64,000 bases of DNA from Streptomyces canus (GTDB taxonomy: Bacteria > Actinomycetota > Actinomycetes > Streptomycetales > Streptomycetaceae), in NCBI RefSeq assembly GCF_001514145.1, contig NZ_KQ948656.1, positions 558,001-622,000 on the forward strand, given 5' to 3'. Below the pieces are notes generated by a model. That model was given only the letters and a program-made list of their open reading frames with translations. It had not been told where the DNA came from and made no database searches. Positions within the stretch are counted from its first letter, which is position 1; the number at the start of each line of letters is the position of its first letter. The position numbers and the translations under genes are program-made. Positions 25,786-34,437 of this stretch are shown here, piece after piece.

Positions 25786-26733
25786 TCAGGCGACGCGAAG
25801 GATGCTCTTGCCCAGAGTGGCGCCCTCTGCGAGCCGCTGTACGGCAGTGGCCAGGTCTGCCATGTCGTATTCGGCGGTGATGTCCACACGTACCCGGCCG
25901 TCGGCCACAAGGCCGAGTGCGCGACAGGCGCTGTCGGCGAGTCGCTCAGGGTGGGTCTGGCTGAGCAGGATGCTGCTGTACGTCACGAGTGATGTGCCGC
26001 GCGTGAGGAGGTCGTTGGCGCCGACCAGAACCGGTTCGTGGGTGCTGAGGTTGCCGTATGCGGCCAGTCGGCCGTGCGGGGCCAGCTGTTCCAGGCCGGC
26101 CTTCCGGGTCTGTCCGCCGACCGGGTCGAGGATCGAGTCGAACTTCTCGTCGCCGAGCGCAGCCGGGAATTCTTCCCGCAGCAGGATCTGGTCGTAACCG
26201 AACTGGGCGGCATAGGCGGCCCTGGCGGTACCACCGACCACCCCGACGATCCGGCCGGCTCCGGCCAGTCGGGCGAACTGGGCGGCCAGCGTGCCGACCC
26301 CTCCGGCGGCGGCGTGGATCAGCACGCTCTCGCCGGGACGAACATGTACGGCGGTGTTGATCAGGTCGTAGGCGGTCGGTCCTCCCCATCCGATCCCTGC
26401 GGCCGTCCTCAGCGAGATGTCGCCCACGTCCATCGTGAACACGGCGGGGGCTACGACCACCTCGGCGTAGGCGCCTCCCATGGTCAGTGCGGCAACTGGC
26501 TCGCCGACACGGCTCGGCTCGACGCCCTGGCCGACCGCGATGATGTGCCCGGACGCCTCGAACCCGGGGACGAAGGGACGCGGCACGGGGACATAGCCGT
26601 CCCGGACCATGGTGTCGCCCCATTGGATCCCGGCGTAAGCGACGCGGATCGCCACCTCTCCGGGGCCGGGGGTGGGCTCGTCAATGTCGGCGATCTGGTA
26701 GCGGTCTGCGGCGTCGAGAAGAACAGCCTTCAA
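25786..26733 (-). CDS. Zinc-independent MDR / quinone oxidoreductase
   Basis: 315-aa NADPH-dependent medium-chain reductase of the quinone-oxidoreductase type. It starts MKAVLLDAADRYQIADIDEP; catalytic-domain motifs include GDTMVRDGYVP and PGFEASGHIIAVG. VLIHAAAGGVGTLAAQFARLAGA is the NADPH-binding loop (AAGGVG). No zinc-binding Cys residues are present. I chose TTG 26733, with AGGGG about 9 bases upstream; the longer frame would run through the palindromic operator. Divergent from a MarR gene whose operator covers both starts, so it is probably induced when MarR senses an electrophile or phenolic ligand. Confidence 0.88.
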   Translation of the reverse strand: MKAVLLDAADRYQIADIDEPTPGPGEVAIRVAYAGIQWGDTMVRDGYVPVPRPFVPGFEASGHIIAVGQGVEPSRVGEPVAALTMGGAYAEVVVAPAVFTMDVGDISLRTAAGIGWGGPTAYDLINTAVHVRPGESVLIHAAAGGVGTLAAQFARLAGAGRIVGVVGGTARAAYAAQFGYDQILLREEFPAALGDEKFDSILDPVGGQTRKAGLEQLAPHGRLAAYGNLSTHEPVLVGANDLLTRGTSLVTYSSILLSQTHPERLADSACRALGLVADGRVRVDITAEYDMADLATAVQRLAEGATLGKSILRVA

Positions 26734-26746
26734 GGTTACAGCCCCT

Positions 26747-26809
26747 TGTGTTGACTCAGTATCCTTATAGTCGAGGACCCTAGGTATATAAGGTCCCTGA
26801 GTCAACACA
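26747..26809. promoter_or_regulatory. 63-bp nested palindrome, MarR operator region
   Basis: Outer arms TGTGTTGACTCAG (26747-26759) and CTGAGTCAACACA (26797-26809) are exact inverted repeats. Inner arms CCTTATA (26763-26769) and TATAAGG (26787-26793) are also exact and share the same centre, position 26778. The element fills the divergent promoter of the MDR and MarR genes and reaches the MarR ATG. TATATA at 26785-26790 could be the MarR -10 box. Confidence 0.8.
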
Positions 26810-27300
26810 TGAATCTGTTAACGGAGTGGGAGCGCATCGTGGAAGCACCCGTGGAGGATGACCTCTGCACCCGGATCAGGCGGTCGGAACAGGCACTGAT
26901 GGCGCATCACGAGGCGGTGCTGCGCACCTACGGGCTGACCATGACGCAGTACACCGTGCTGCTGTTCCTCTCACGCCAAGGCGACCTGTCCGGTGCCCAA
27001 CTGGCGCGCCGCTGCGGGGTGACGCAGCAGAGCATGAGCAGTGTGCTGACCAACATGGAGGGCAAGGAACTCATCCGCCGCGAGGCATCCCCAGTACACG
27101 CCAAGGTGCAGATCGCCACCCTGACCGACATGGGTCAGGCAGTGCTGGAGCGCGCCTACCAAGAGGTGATCGTCCTCGAGCGCGCGCTTACCGACGCGTT
27201 CACGCCCTCCGAACACACCGCACTCTGTGAACTCTTGGAACGCGCCACTACCGTGCTGGTCCAGCAGACCCGCCAGGCGACAGGCCCGTCCATCGCCTGA
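26809..27300 (+). CDS. MarR-family transcriptional regulator
   Basis: 163-aa winged-helix repressor: LRTYGLTMTQYTVLLFLSRQG, then GAQLARRCGVTQQSMSSVLTNMEGKELIRRE (recognition helix) and the wing KVQIATLTDMG. Dimerisation helices lie at both ends. ATG 26809 is the last base of the palindrome's right arm; GTG 26839 has a better ribosome site (GGGAG, 8 bases) and would give 153 aa. It most likely represses itself and the divergent MDR gene through the nested palindrome. Confidence 0.88.
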   Translation: MNLLTEWERIVEAPVEDDLCTRIRRSEQALMAHHEAVLRTYGLTMTQYTVLLFLSRQGDLSGAQLARRCGVTQQSMSSVLTNMEGKELIRREASPVHAKVQIATLTDMGQAVLERAYQEVIVLERALTDAFTPSEHTALCELLERATTVLVQQTRQATGPSIA

Positions 27301-27587
27301 TCCCTCGGCCGCCGCAGTGCAGGAACCTTGTGACCGAGCCGCGACTGGATCAGCCACTGGTGGCAGAACCTGTCGTGGCCCCAGCGGTACGGCACAAGCC
27401 TTCTGGAGCTCAGTCCTCACCGATCTCGGCACCCCTGTGACACCCAGCCTCATCGCCGACCTGGCCTGCTCCGACCTCCAAGCGGGGCCGCCCATCCGTC
27501 CAGACACCCACCGGGAACTCCCCGGGGCGAGCCATCAAGCTACGTTGAAAGCGCCCGCAGCAGGCATCCCGAAGGGCCCGAATCGCT

Positions 27588-28319
27588 ATGCGCTTTACCT
27601 CTGAGACATCGTCCGACGGAGTCCTTGAACAGCTCTTTCTCCTCGGCGACATTCCTGGCGTGCTGTGGACTGCACGAGGCGCCGACGGAACCCGCCCCCT
27701 GATTGCGTTGGGGCACGGCGGCGGTCAGCACAAGAAGGCCCCTGACATCGTGGACCGCGCGCGCCGTTTCGTGGCCGAGTGCGGTTTCGCCGTGGTGGCT
27801 GTCGATGCGCCCAGCCACGGTGACCGGCCGGAACATGAGGAGTTCACCCGGATTGCGACCGAGTACGAGGCCCGGCTTGGCGCCGGTGAGGGGCTGGCCC
27901 CACTGATCGCCGGCTTCCAGGCGCTCGTTGTCCGCCAGATTGTGCCGGAGTGGCAGACAGTCCTCAACGCGGTCCAGAAGCTCAGTCATGTGGGCATTGG
28001 CCCGGTCGGCTACTGGGGTGTGTCGCTGGGCTGCGTGATCGGTGTCCCGCTCATTGCCGCCGAGCCCCGGATCCGGGCAGGGGTGCTGGGCCTGGCCGGT
28101 GATGAGGCGTCAGCCGAGACCGCCGCGCGGATTACCGTCCCGTTGGAGTTCCTCGTGCAGTGGGACGATGAGCGAGTGCCACGGACCCAGAGCCTGGCAC
28201 TGTTCGACGCCTTCGCCTCGACCGAGAAGACGCTGCACGCCAACCCCGGCAGCCACGGTGACGTCCCGGCATTCGAGACGGACAGCACGCTACGTTTCTT
28301 CGCGCGGCAGCTTGGCTGA
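27588..28319 (+). CDS. Alpha/beta hydrolase (dienelactone-hydrolase-like)
   Basis: 243-aa soluble hydrolase. LIALGHGGGQHKKAP forms the oxyanion region, VVAVDAPSHGDRP the strand-4 segment, and GYWGVSLGCVIG the nucleophile elbow (Ser). QWDDERVP supplies the acidic residue and NPGSHGDVP the His. This acyl-peptidase/dienelactone hydrolase-like order is common in actinobacterial esterases of unknown substrate. It follows MarR by 287 bases of unassigned DNA and faces the GH30 gene end-to-end with 13 bases between. Confidence 0.85.
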   Translation: MRFTSETSSDGVLEQLFLLGDIPGVLWTARGADGTRPLIALGHGGGQHKKAPDIVDRARRFVAECGFAVVAVDAPSHGDRPEHEEFTRIATEYEARLGAGEGLAPLIAGFQALVVRQIVPEWQTVLNAVQKLSHVGIGPVGYWGVSLGCVIGVPLIAAEPRIRAGVLGLAGDEASAETAARITVPLEFLVQWDDERVPRTQSLALFDAFASTEKTLHANPGSHGDVPAFETDSTLRFFARQLG

Positions 28320-28332
28320 TGGAAGTCAGGGT

Positions 28333-29643
28333 TCAGCGGATCACGAACGTCATCATGCTTCGAGCGGGGAGCGTGACAGTGAAGGAGCCGTTCGACACTG
28401 CCGTCGCCCCCTGGGACGCGACGTTCCTGCTCGCGTCGGTCAGCCAGGACGAGACAGTGGGCCCGGCGCTGTTCGCCAGGGTGAACTGCTGACTCACCGC
28501 GGCGGCCCCCTTGTTGACGGCGACGACGATCGTGGAACCGCCGCCCCGGTATGCCGAGACGTAGACATCCGTTGCCGGCTTCGCCGTCGCCTCCACCCGC
28601 GTATACCCGGGTCGGACGAACCTGGCGAAGTGCGCCATGGTGGCGCCGCGCTTGCTGATCGTGCCGTCCTCGCGCATGGGTCCGTAGCTGCGCCGGATGT
28701 ACCACCAGATGTAGGCCTGGAACTCGGCGTCCACCATGGCGCGGTGGATGTGCTCCCCCACGTCGAGCGCCTGGGGCCAGAGATCCGCCGAATCCGTGCT
28801 GTTGGGGTAGTAGACCTCCGTCATCCAGAGTTCTTTGCCCGCGCCCTTCTGCTTGAAGAGGGGGTAGGGGAAGTTCGCGAACGACGTGCCGTACAGGTGG
28901 GCCCCTATGACGTCCACGTTGGCGAGTGCCGCCGAGTCGTTGAGGATCGGGTCGGACATATTCTTCAGGTACTGGAAGGACTCCGGCGCTATGACCCTGG
29001 TACCGATGGAACCGGCGTTCTCCCGCAGGAAACGAACCATTTCGGTGGGGGTCCACCACGTCCAGTCCTGCGCGTAATCGGGCTCGTTCTGCACGGATAT
29101 TCCATACAGATTCACGCCGTTGTTCCGCAGATACGTGTTGAAGTCGTTCAGGTGCTGGGCGTAGGCGCCGTACATGTCGTACCTGAGGCGTCGCGCGTTG
29201 GTCTGGCTGCCGTGGACGAAGGTCTCGACCATGGAGGCGGGCGGATTCCACGGCGAGGCGATGACGGCGGCCCCGAGCTCGACCGCGCGCTTCGCCGTCG
29301 CCAGGTCGCGGTTCCAGGCCGCGCGGTCCTCGGGTACGGGGATTCTCAGCAGGGAGAACCCCAGCCTTCCGTCTCCGGTGCCGAACGCCGTGTCCCGCTG
29401 GGCCGCTGCGAGTTCACCGATCCAGGCTGCGTGACTCATGCCGCCGAAGCCACGGATCGTCTGCCGCGTCGCCGACGGGTCGATGACCGCCGTGGCGGCA
29501 GCCGTCACGGTCCCCGCGTCCGACGCCCTCGCGACCGACGGCGCGACGGTGAGGACGGGCAGGGTCCCCAACGTCGCCAGGACGGTTCTCCGGCTGGTCG
29601 ACTTCTTCTCCCCGCTCAAGCGCTGATTCCGGCTCTGCGTCAC
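28333..29643 (-). CDS. Secreted GH30 (subfamily 8-like) glucuronoxylanase
   Basis: 436-aa exported enzyme cleaving glucuronoxylan next to methylglucuronic acid branches. A twin-arginine signal (TSRRTVLATLGTLPVLTVAPSVARA) precedes the GH30 barrel (IRGFGGMSHAAWIGEL). VQNEPDY supplies the acid/base Glu near 187 and WMTEVYY the nucleophile Glu near 276. The RRSYGPMREDGTISKRG loop is the signature of glucuronoxylanases such as XynC. A C-terminal beta-sandwich ends RSMMTFVIR. GTG 29643 has GAGGAGG 5 bases upstream. A CebR-like palindrome 51 bases upstream suggests repression by a LacI-family sugar regulator. Confidence 0.9.
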   Translation of the reverse strand: MTQSRNQRLSGEKKSTSRRTVLATLGTLPVLTVAPSVARASDAGTVTAAATAVIDPSATRQTIRGFGGMSHAAWIGELAAAQRDTAFGTGDGRLGFSLLRIPVPEDRAAWNRDLATAKRAVELGAAVIASPWNPPASMVETFVHGSQTNARRLRYDMYGAYAQHLNDFNTYLRNNGVNLYGISVQNEPDYAQDWTWWTPTEMVRFLRENAGSIGTRVIAPESFQYLKNMSDPILNDSAALANVDVIGAHLYGTSFANFPYPLFKQKGAGKELWMTEVYYPNSTDSADLWPQALDVGEHIHRAMVDAEFQAYIWWYIRRSYGPMREDGTISKRGATMAHFARFVRPGYTRVEATAKPATDVYVSAYRGGGSTIVVAVNKGAAAVSQQFTLANSAGPTVSSWLTDASRNVASQGATAVSNGSFTVTLPARSMMTFVIR

Positions 29644-29995
29644 GTTTCCTCCTCGTGGCTGCTGGTCCTGCTCCGGGCTCCGCACGGAACCTATGGGAGC
29701 GCTCCCACGCTCAGGAATGACTACACACTTGCCGTTTTCGACCGGAGGTACCGCTGAATGCCGCCGGCCACCACTCAACGGCTCGACAAGACACCAACGC
29801 CGTTCGATATCGTGAACACTGTCCAAGTGGCGGACCTGTCGCAAGTTAACGATGCCACTCATCGCGGTCAACCCCCTCGATCAAATTCCGCCGCTCGTCG
29901 GTAAGTTGAGCGCCATCGGCTGTCTGTCGGGGGTGCCGGGCCATGCCGATGGTCAGCGGCGGCGAGAGTCATGGCAGCCAGATGGCTGGGAAGGA
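29644..29995. other. Upstream region of the GH30 gene
   Basis: 352 bases between the GH30 start and the end of the LysR gene. It contains the LacI-type operator at 29694-29707; the remainder shows no credible gene, and I could not fix the promoter. Confidence 0.5.
29694..29707. promoter_or_regulatory. CebR-type operator TGGGAGCGCTCCCA
   Basis: A perfect 14-bp palindrome identical to the CebR box of streptomycetes, the LacI-family repressor released by cello-oligosaccharides. It lies 51 bases before the GH30 start, where it could block transcription. The CebR gene itself is not in the window. Confidence 0.8.
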
Positions 29996-30970
29996 CTACG
30001 CTGACCCACCGCTGAAGTCGGACGCGGAGTCAAGAGCCGCGCTTCCGGACTCGCGGACCATCTGGCGGGCCGCCTCTCGCAGGGCGGAGACGGCCGGTGC
30101 GTTGCGGTGGTCCGCGAGCCAGGCGAGTTCGGCCGTCGAGAGACCCAGTTCCGGGCAGTCGACATAGGTGATGCCCGCGCGCGGGTACAGGCGTCGGGCC
30201 GCGGAGGGCAGGAAGGTGATCGCCCTCCCCTGGGTGACGGCGAGGACCATGGCCTCGGTGTCCCTGACGACCGGGCCGAAGCGGACCGTTGTGCCGTCGG
30301 GGCGGGGATTGACCGTCAGGTGGTTCCACCACGACCGGGGCACTTCGGGGGGCATGTCGACGACCGTACGATCGGCGAGGTCGCCGAGCGTGAGGGTGTC
30401 CCGGTCGGCGAGCGGGTCGTCGTCGGACAGGCAGACCACCCGCGTCTCGGTGGCCAGTTGCAGGGACTGGAGCCCGCCGGGCAGCGGGCCGCGGAGGAAG
30501 GCGGCATCGACCTCCCCGGTGAGCAGAGTGCTGAACATGTCGACGAAGGTCAGATTGCGGACTTCGATCTCGAGGTCCGGGTGCTTTCCGCGGAGGCGGG
30601 AGAGGATGGCCTGGGCGTAGGGCATGGCGGCCTCGGCCCCGAGGCTGCCGATCCTCAGGAGCCCACGCGCCGCGCCGGCATGACGGTCGGCCGCCTGGCG
30701 CAGCCGGGACATGGCATCGACCACTGCCCCGGCCTCCTCGGCGATGGACCGGCCGATCGCGGTGAGCCGCACATTCCCGCCGCCGCGCTCGACGAGGACG
30801 ACACCGAGCCGCTGCTCCAACGACCGGATCTGCTGGCTGAAGGCGGGCTGAGTGACGTAGACCCGCGCTGCCGCGCGCCCGAAGTGAAGTTCCTGCGCGA
30901 GGACGAGAAAGAGCCGGAGTTGGTGGAAGCTCGGTTCTCGTTTGCGACCGGATCCGCCACCAGGACTCAT
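29996..30970 (-). CDS. LysR-family transcriptional regulator
   Basis: 324-aa LTTR. The N-terminal winged helix is clear (FHQLRLFLVLAQELHFGRAAARVYVTQPAFSQQIRSLEQRLG). A linker and a two-lobed effector domain follow (LLRIGSLGAEAAMPYA, FVDMFSTLLTGEVDAAFLRGPLPGG, VTQGRAITFLPSAARRLYPR). The ligand is unknown. ATG 30970 lies inside a small palindrome and has no ribosome site, so the mRNA may be leaderless. It is divergent from an ArsR-type regulator; no obvious structural gene target adjoins. Confidence 0.88.
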   Translation of the reverse strand: MSPGGGSGRKREPSFHQLRLFLVLAQELHFGRAAARVYVTQPAFSQQIRSLEQRLGVVLVERGGGNVRLTAIGRSIAEEAGAVVDAMSRLRQAADRHAGAARGLLRIGSLGAEAAMPYAQAILSRLRGKHPDLEIEVRNLTFVDMFSTLLTGEVDAAFLRGPLPGGLQSLQLATETRVVCLSDDDPLADRDTLTLGDLADRTVVDMPPEVPRSWWNHLTVNPRPDGTTVRFGPVVRDTEAMVLAVTQGRAITFLPSAARRLYPRAGITYVDCPELGLSTAELAWLADHRNAPAVSALREAARQMVRESGSAALDSASDFSGGSA

Positions 30971-30984
30971 AAACGAAAGTTTAT
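30969..30984. promoter_or_regulatory. Palindrome at the LysR start, probable autoregulatory site
   Basis: ATAAAC-GAAA-GTTTAT is a 6-bp inverted repeat overlapping the LysR start codon. Its AT-richness and the T...A half-site layout suit an LTTR box. Confidence 0.4.
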
Positions 30985-31081
30985 CGACAAGGAGGGCATC
31001 CTCTCCCAGCTCGCGGCTTTCCCCTCCAGACCCACTACATCAGGATCTATGGGGTCCACACCTGCCATCGCAAGGAGCCAC

Positions 31082-32092
31082 TTGCTGCGTATCCACTTCG
31101 GCTGGCGCGATCTGGAGAACATCCGGATCGCTCAGCAGCCCGAACCCCTGTGGGAGTTGATGTGCGCGGTGTGCCGCCTCCAGACGTCCCAGGGGTCCGT
31201 GGAGTTCGGGCACTGGCGACGTGAGACAGGGCGGCGGCTGTCGCGGGACCGACGGGCCTCACATGCGCTGCACACCCTGCGCACCGTCATCCCGGCCTCC
31301 GGCTACATCCCCGACTTCCTCACGCCTTCGGTCACCGGCGAGTGCCTGGAGGCGGGGCTCGACAAACTACGGGCGACGCCCCCTGATCGATTATCCGCAG
31401 AACTGACGCGGTTCGCCGACACCAGGCCGGTGCCGGGCTGGATGCGCGGCCCCCACGAATCGGCCGTCGCCTCGCTCCAACTGGTCTCCGACGCTCTCCG
31501 GGCCTCGTTCCGGACACTCCTGGAACCCCACTGGCGGCACGTCCGTTCGGCGGTGGTCGACGACGTCGCAGTCCGCACGCGCGCCGTGCTCGGCGGAGGC
31601 AGCGCCGCCCTGCTGGAGGGCCTGCGCCCCTTCGCGCGATGGAACCCGCCGTATCTGGACGTCGACTATCCCGTCGACCGGGAACTGCGGCTGGACGGGC
31701 GGGGGCTGACGCTCGTGCCGTCGTATTTCTGCTGGCGCAGACCCACGGCCCTTGCTGATCCCGACCTCGATCCGGTCCTCGTCTACCCCGTCGTGAAGCA
31801 GCCGCTCGACATCGCGCGAGCCGGCGAGGAACGGCTGGAACGACTGCTCGGGCGGACGAGGAGCGCGGTTCTGGTCGACGTGGCCGGTCATCGCACGCGT
31901 ACCACCACCGAGTTGGCGCGCGCTCTCGGGCTCGCGCCGGCCAGTGCGAGCTATCAGATCGGCGTCCTGCGCGGTGCGGGACTCGTCGTCAGCAGACGCG
32001 ACGGCAAGCACGTCGAGCACACGGCGACGCCACTTGCCCTCAACCTGCTGGCCGGCACCGGGACGACGTTTCGAAGGGGATCGAAAACATAG
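31082..32092 (+). CDS. ArsR-type HTH regulator with DUF5937-like N-terminal domain
   Basis: 336-aa protein. The N-terminus (MLRIHFGWRDLENIRIAQQP) and long helical domain (GYIPDFLTPS, LLEPHWRHVRSAVVDDVAVRTRA, LTLVPSYFCWRRP) match the actinobacterial DUF5937/ArsR architecture. The C-terminal winged helix reads TTTELARALGLAPASASYQIGVLRGAGLVVSRRDGKHVEHT. I prefer TTG 31082, preceded by AAGGAG and matching the family's MLRIHF start, over ATG 31049. Targets unknown. It is followed after 83 bases by a gene for a small secreted peptide, the nearest candidate target. Confidence 0.85.
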   Translation: MLRIHFGWRDLENIRIAQQPEPLWELMCAVCRLQTSQGSVEFGHWRRETGRRLSRDRRASHALHTLRTVIPASGYIPDFLTPSVTGECLEAGLDKLRATPPDRLSAELTRFADTRPVPGWMRGPHESAVASLQLVSDALRASFRTLLEPHWRHVRSAVVDDVAVRTRAVLGGGSAALLEGLRPFARWNPPYLDVDYPVDRELRLDGRGLTLVPSYFCWRRPTALADPDLDPVLVYPVVKQPLDIARAGEERLERLLGRTRSAVLVDVAGHRTRTTTELARALGLAPASASYQIGVLRGAGLVVSRRDGKHVEHTATPLALNLLAGTGTTFRRGSKT

Positions 32093-32175
32093 CGGCCCGT
32101 GTGGGTGCGTGGGACTCTCCTCGCAACCGTTGGCGACCACGGGGAACGACACAGACACGACCAGGGGGAGAACAA

Positions 32176-32361
32176 ATGAACGTGCGCAAGCGGGCGATCA
32201 CCGTGGTGTTCCTGGCGGCGACCGCCCTGGGCTCCCTCGGCGCACCCGCCATGGCGGCACCGATGCCGTGGGAAACCAGCAAGGTCCCAGCCGTTCCGGC
32301 CGCGACCGACGGACAGAACGGCACTGTCACCGTCCAGTGCGGGAGTCCCTGCTACCAGTAG
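32176..32361 (+). CDS. Small secreted peptide, 61-aa precursor
   Basis: A basic N-terminus and hydrophobic core (NVRKRAITVVFLAATALGSLG) followed by APAMAA form a Sec signal peptide. Cleavage would leave about 34 residues, rich in Pro, Val and Thr, with only two cysteines in the terminal GSPCYQ/QCGSPC context. A disulfide loop of five residues is possible. GGGGGAG lies 6 bases before ATG. No maturation enzymes flank it. I recognise no family; toxin, signalling or structural roles are all open. Confidence 0.75.
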   Translation: MNVRKRAITVVFLAATALGSLGAPAMAAPMPWETSKVPAVPAATDGQNGTVTVQCGSPCYQ

Positions 32362-32381
32362 GCGCCCTCGCGGTGACCGCG

Positions 32382-33041
32382 TCACGGATGGTAGATGTCC
32401 CAGCCGGTCGACGCGGCGGGTGACGGGCTCGGCGTCGAGCGGCCCGCGTCGCACAGCGCGGGACCCTGTGCCGGGAGCAGCCGGTGCACACCGATCCGTG
32501 CCGTCCCGAACCGCACGTCCGCGTCCCCGGCTGTGGCCAAGTCCCCTGTCATCCGCGGCAGTTCCCCGTAGGCCAGGGGTGCGCCCGCGTATGCCGCGAC
32601 CAGGACCCGGACGCAGGTGCGGTCCCGTCCGGTGGGAAGTCCGGCCGGGAAAGCGACGGTTCGGGTCCTGCCGCCGTCCGCGGACAGTCCGTAACGCATG
32701 ACGAACGACATCTCCGGCCTCGTCTTCGTGGCCGTGAGGGTCCAGAACTCGACCTGTACGGCGAGCGGTCGGCACAGCACCCGGACATCGCCCGCACGTG
32801 GTCCGTGGACGACGACCGATGCCTGTGCGTACGACGGGTCCGTCCCGTCGGTCGTCCCGTGGAAGGCGACCGCGCTCCGCAGCCAGGCCGCCTGTTCCCG
32901 TCCCGACCAGTCGCCGGCGTCGCGGCAGCCGCCGGTCTGCGCGCCCGCGGAGGCGTTCCAGCAGCCGGTCGCGAGCAGCGCGAGGGCCGTCGCGCCCGCC
33001 GACAGGACTGTGTGGCGGAAGCGGGTCTGATTGCAGTGCAT
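32382..33041 (-). CDS. Secreted lipoprotein of unknown function
   Basis: 219-aa exported lipoprotein. The signal peptide ends in a lipobox (LALLATGC), so Cys about 27 is lipidated and the protein is anchored outside the membrane. The mature part is beta-rich with a pair of later cysteines (DVRVLCRPLAV, RDRTCVRVLV, GPALCDAG) and a Pro/Ser-rich C-terminal tail (STPSPSPAAST). No enzyme motif was recognised. GGAG lies 6 bases before ATG. It is convergent with the small secreted peptide gene, 20 bases apart. Confidence 0.78.
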   Translation of the reverse strand: MHCNQTRFRHTVLSAGATALALLATGCWNASAGAQTGGCRDAGDWSGREQAAWLRSAVAFHGTTDGTDPSYAQASVVVHGPRAGDVRVLCRPLAVQVEFWTLTATKTRPEMSFVMRYGLSADGGRTRTVAFPAGLPTGRDRTCVRVLVAAYAGAPLAYGELPRMTGDLATAGDADVRFGTARIGVHRLLPAQGPALCDAGRSTPSPSPAASTGWDIYHP

Positions 33042-33385
33042 GGTCTCCTCGATCGGAACGGGGCGGGCCGCGGACGTCGCGTGGCTCGGGACGGCGAGCA
33101 GCCTGCTGGTGTCCTGGCCGCGGCGGGGGCATCGAGGGCCCGCTGTGTCCGTCCCGTGATCAAAGGGGGAGCCAGGGGTACGGCGGAGGGTCTGCCGTCC
33201 GTCTCGTGGCAATGGTCGGGCAGGGCCGCCCGGGAGACGGTTTGCCGATGAGCACCCTGGTTTCCGGCGATTCGTAGCCGAATTTCCCAAACAGTTGAGC
33301 GCTTGTCGTCCGCTCTTCACGCTGTGCCCTGTCAAGTGCCCGACGGCCAGCCCTCGGGTCCCAGCGCTGCAGAAGCGAGACCAGC
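33042..33385. other. Intergenic region before the aromatic catabolic cluster
   Basis: 344 bases separating the lipoprotein gene from the divergent aminotransferase gene. No credible ORF or strong palindrome was seen; it must hold the promoters of both. Confidence 0.5.
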
Positions 33386-34432
33386 ATGGTGCGTGTCCGT
33401 GCGTCCCTGTCCCAGCTGCCCGCCTACGTCCCGGGCCGCAAACTGCCCGGGGCCGTCGTGCTGGCCAGCAATGAATCCCCGTTCGGGTTGCTGCCGGGGG
33501 TGGCCGAAGCCCTCGCCGAGGCCGCCGGCGGTGTGTCGCGGTATCCCGATCTGCACGCCGCCTCGCTCATCGAGGCTCTGGCGGCGCACCACGGGGTCGA
33601 GCCGGACCGGATCGCGGTGGGCGCCGGTTCCTCCGAGGTGTGCGGGCAGTTGCTGCACACCGTCGTGGGGCCCGGTGACGAGGTCGTCTTCGGCTGGCGT
33701 TCGTTCGAGGCGTACCCGATCCTCACTGCCGTGGCAGGCGGTACGGCGGTGCGGGTGCCCCTGCGTGACCACGCCCTCGACCTGGACGCCATGGCCGCGG
33801 CGACCACCGCGCGGACCCGGGTGGTCTTCGTGTGCAACCCCAACAACCCGACCTCCACGGCGGTCGGGGCGCGGGCCCTGACCGACTTCGCGGACCGGGT
33901 GCCGCGGGATGTGCTGATCGTCGTCGACGAGGCGTACCGGGAGTACGCCGATCCCGCCCTGGTCCCCGACGGCCTCGCCCTCCTCGGCGACCGCCCCAAC
34001 GTGGCGGTGTTGCGGACCTTCTCGAAGGCGTACGGCCTGGCCGGGCTGCGGGTCGGCTACTGCGTCGCGCCGCCCGGGATCGCGGCGCATGTGCGTCGGA
34101 CGCAGGTGCCGTTCAGTGTCAGCGCCCTCGCCCAGCGGGCCGCCGTGATCGCCCTCGGTGAGGGCGCGGAGGTCACCCGCCGGGCCGCCCTCACGGTCGC
34201 CGAACGCGACCGTGTCACCAGGCGGTTGCGGGCGCTGGGCCACGACGTGCCCGACTCCCACTCCAACTTCGTGTGGTTGCCGCTCGGCGCGGACAGCGCC
34301 CCCTTCGCCGGGCACTGCGCCGACGGGAAGGTCGTGGTGCGCCCGTTCCCCGGCGAGGGCGTCCGGGTGACGATCGGGCTGCCGGAGGAGAACGACGCCT
34401 TCCTCGCGCTCGCGGCGAGCCGGCAGGGCTGA
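33386..34432 (+). CDS. PLP aminotransferase, HisC/Pat-like (likely aromatic amino acid)
   Basis: 348-aa fold-type I aminotransferase of the histidinol-phosphate aminotransferase family. Motifs: LASNESPFGLLPGV (substrate arm), FVCNPNNPTSTAVG, DEAYREYAD with the PLP ring Asp, and RTFSKAYGLAGLRVGY with the Schiff-base Lys near 214. The C-terminal Arg (VRVTIGLPEEND) binds the carboxylate. Actinobacterial HisC homologues outside his operons often transaminate phenylalanine (Pat). Located 5 bases before a PaaN-like gene and upstream of a 2-oxoacid dehydrogenase and paa genes, it probably makes phenylpyruvate from phenylalanine. No other his genes are nearby. Confidence 0.85.
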   Translation: MVRVRASLSQLPAYVPGRKLPGAVVLASNESPFGLLPGVAEALAEAAGGVSRYPDLHAASLIEALAAHHGVEPDRIAVGAGSSEVCGQLLHTVVGPGDEVVFGWRSFEAYPILTAVAGGTAVRVPLRDHALDLDAMAAATTARTRVVFVCNPNNPTSTAVGARALTDFADRVPRDVLIVVDEAYREYADPALVPDGLALLGDRPNVAVLRTFSKAYGLAGLRVGYCVAPPGIAAHVRRTQVPFSVSALAQRAAVIALGEGAEVTRRAALTVAERDRVTRRLRALGHDVPDSHSNFVWLPLGADSAPFAGHCADGKVVVRPFPGEGVRVTIGLPEENDAFLALAASRQG

Positions 34433-34437
34433 CGGCG

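Noticed and set aside
30107..31048. + strand frame through the LysR gene joined to the ArsR-type gene
   Set aside because: The part opposite LysR is shadow; only the region after 31082 reads as a regulator.
31049..31081. ATG 31049 as start of the ArsR-type regulator
   Set aside because: TTG 31082 follows AAGGAG and matches the family start; the extra 11 residues look non-coding.
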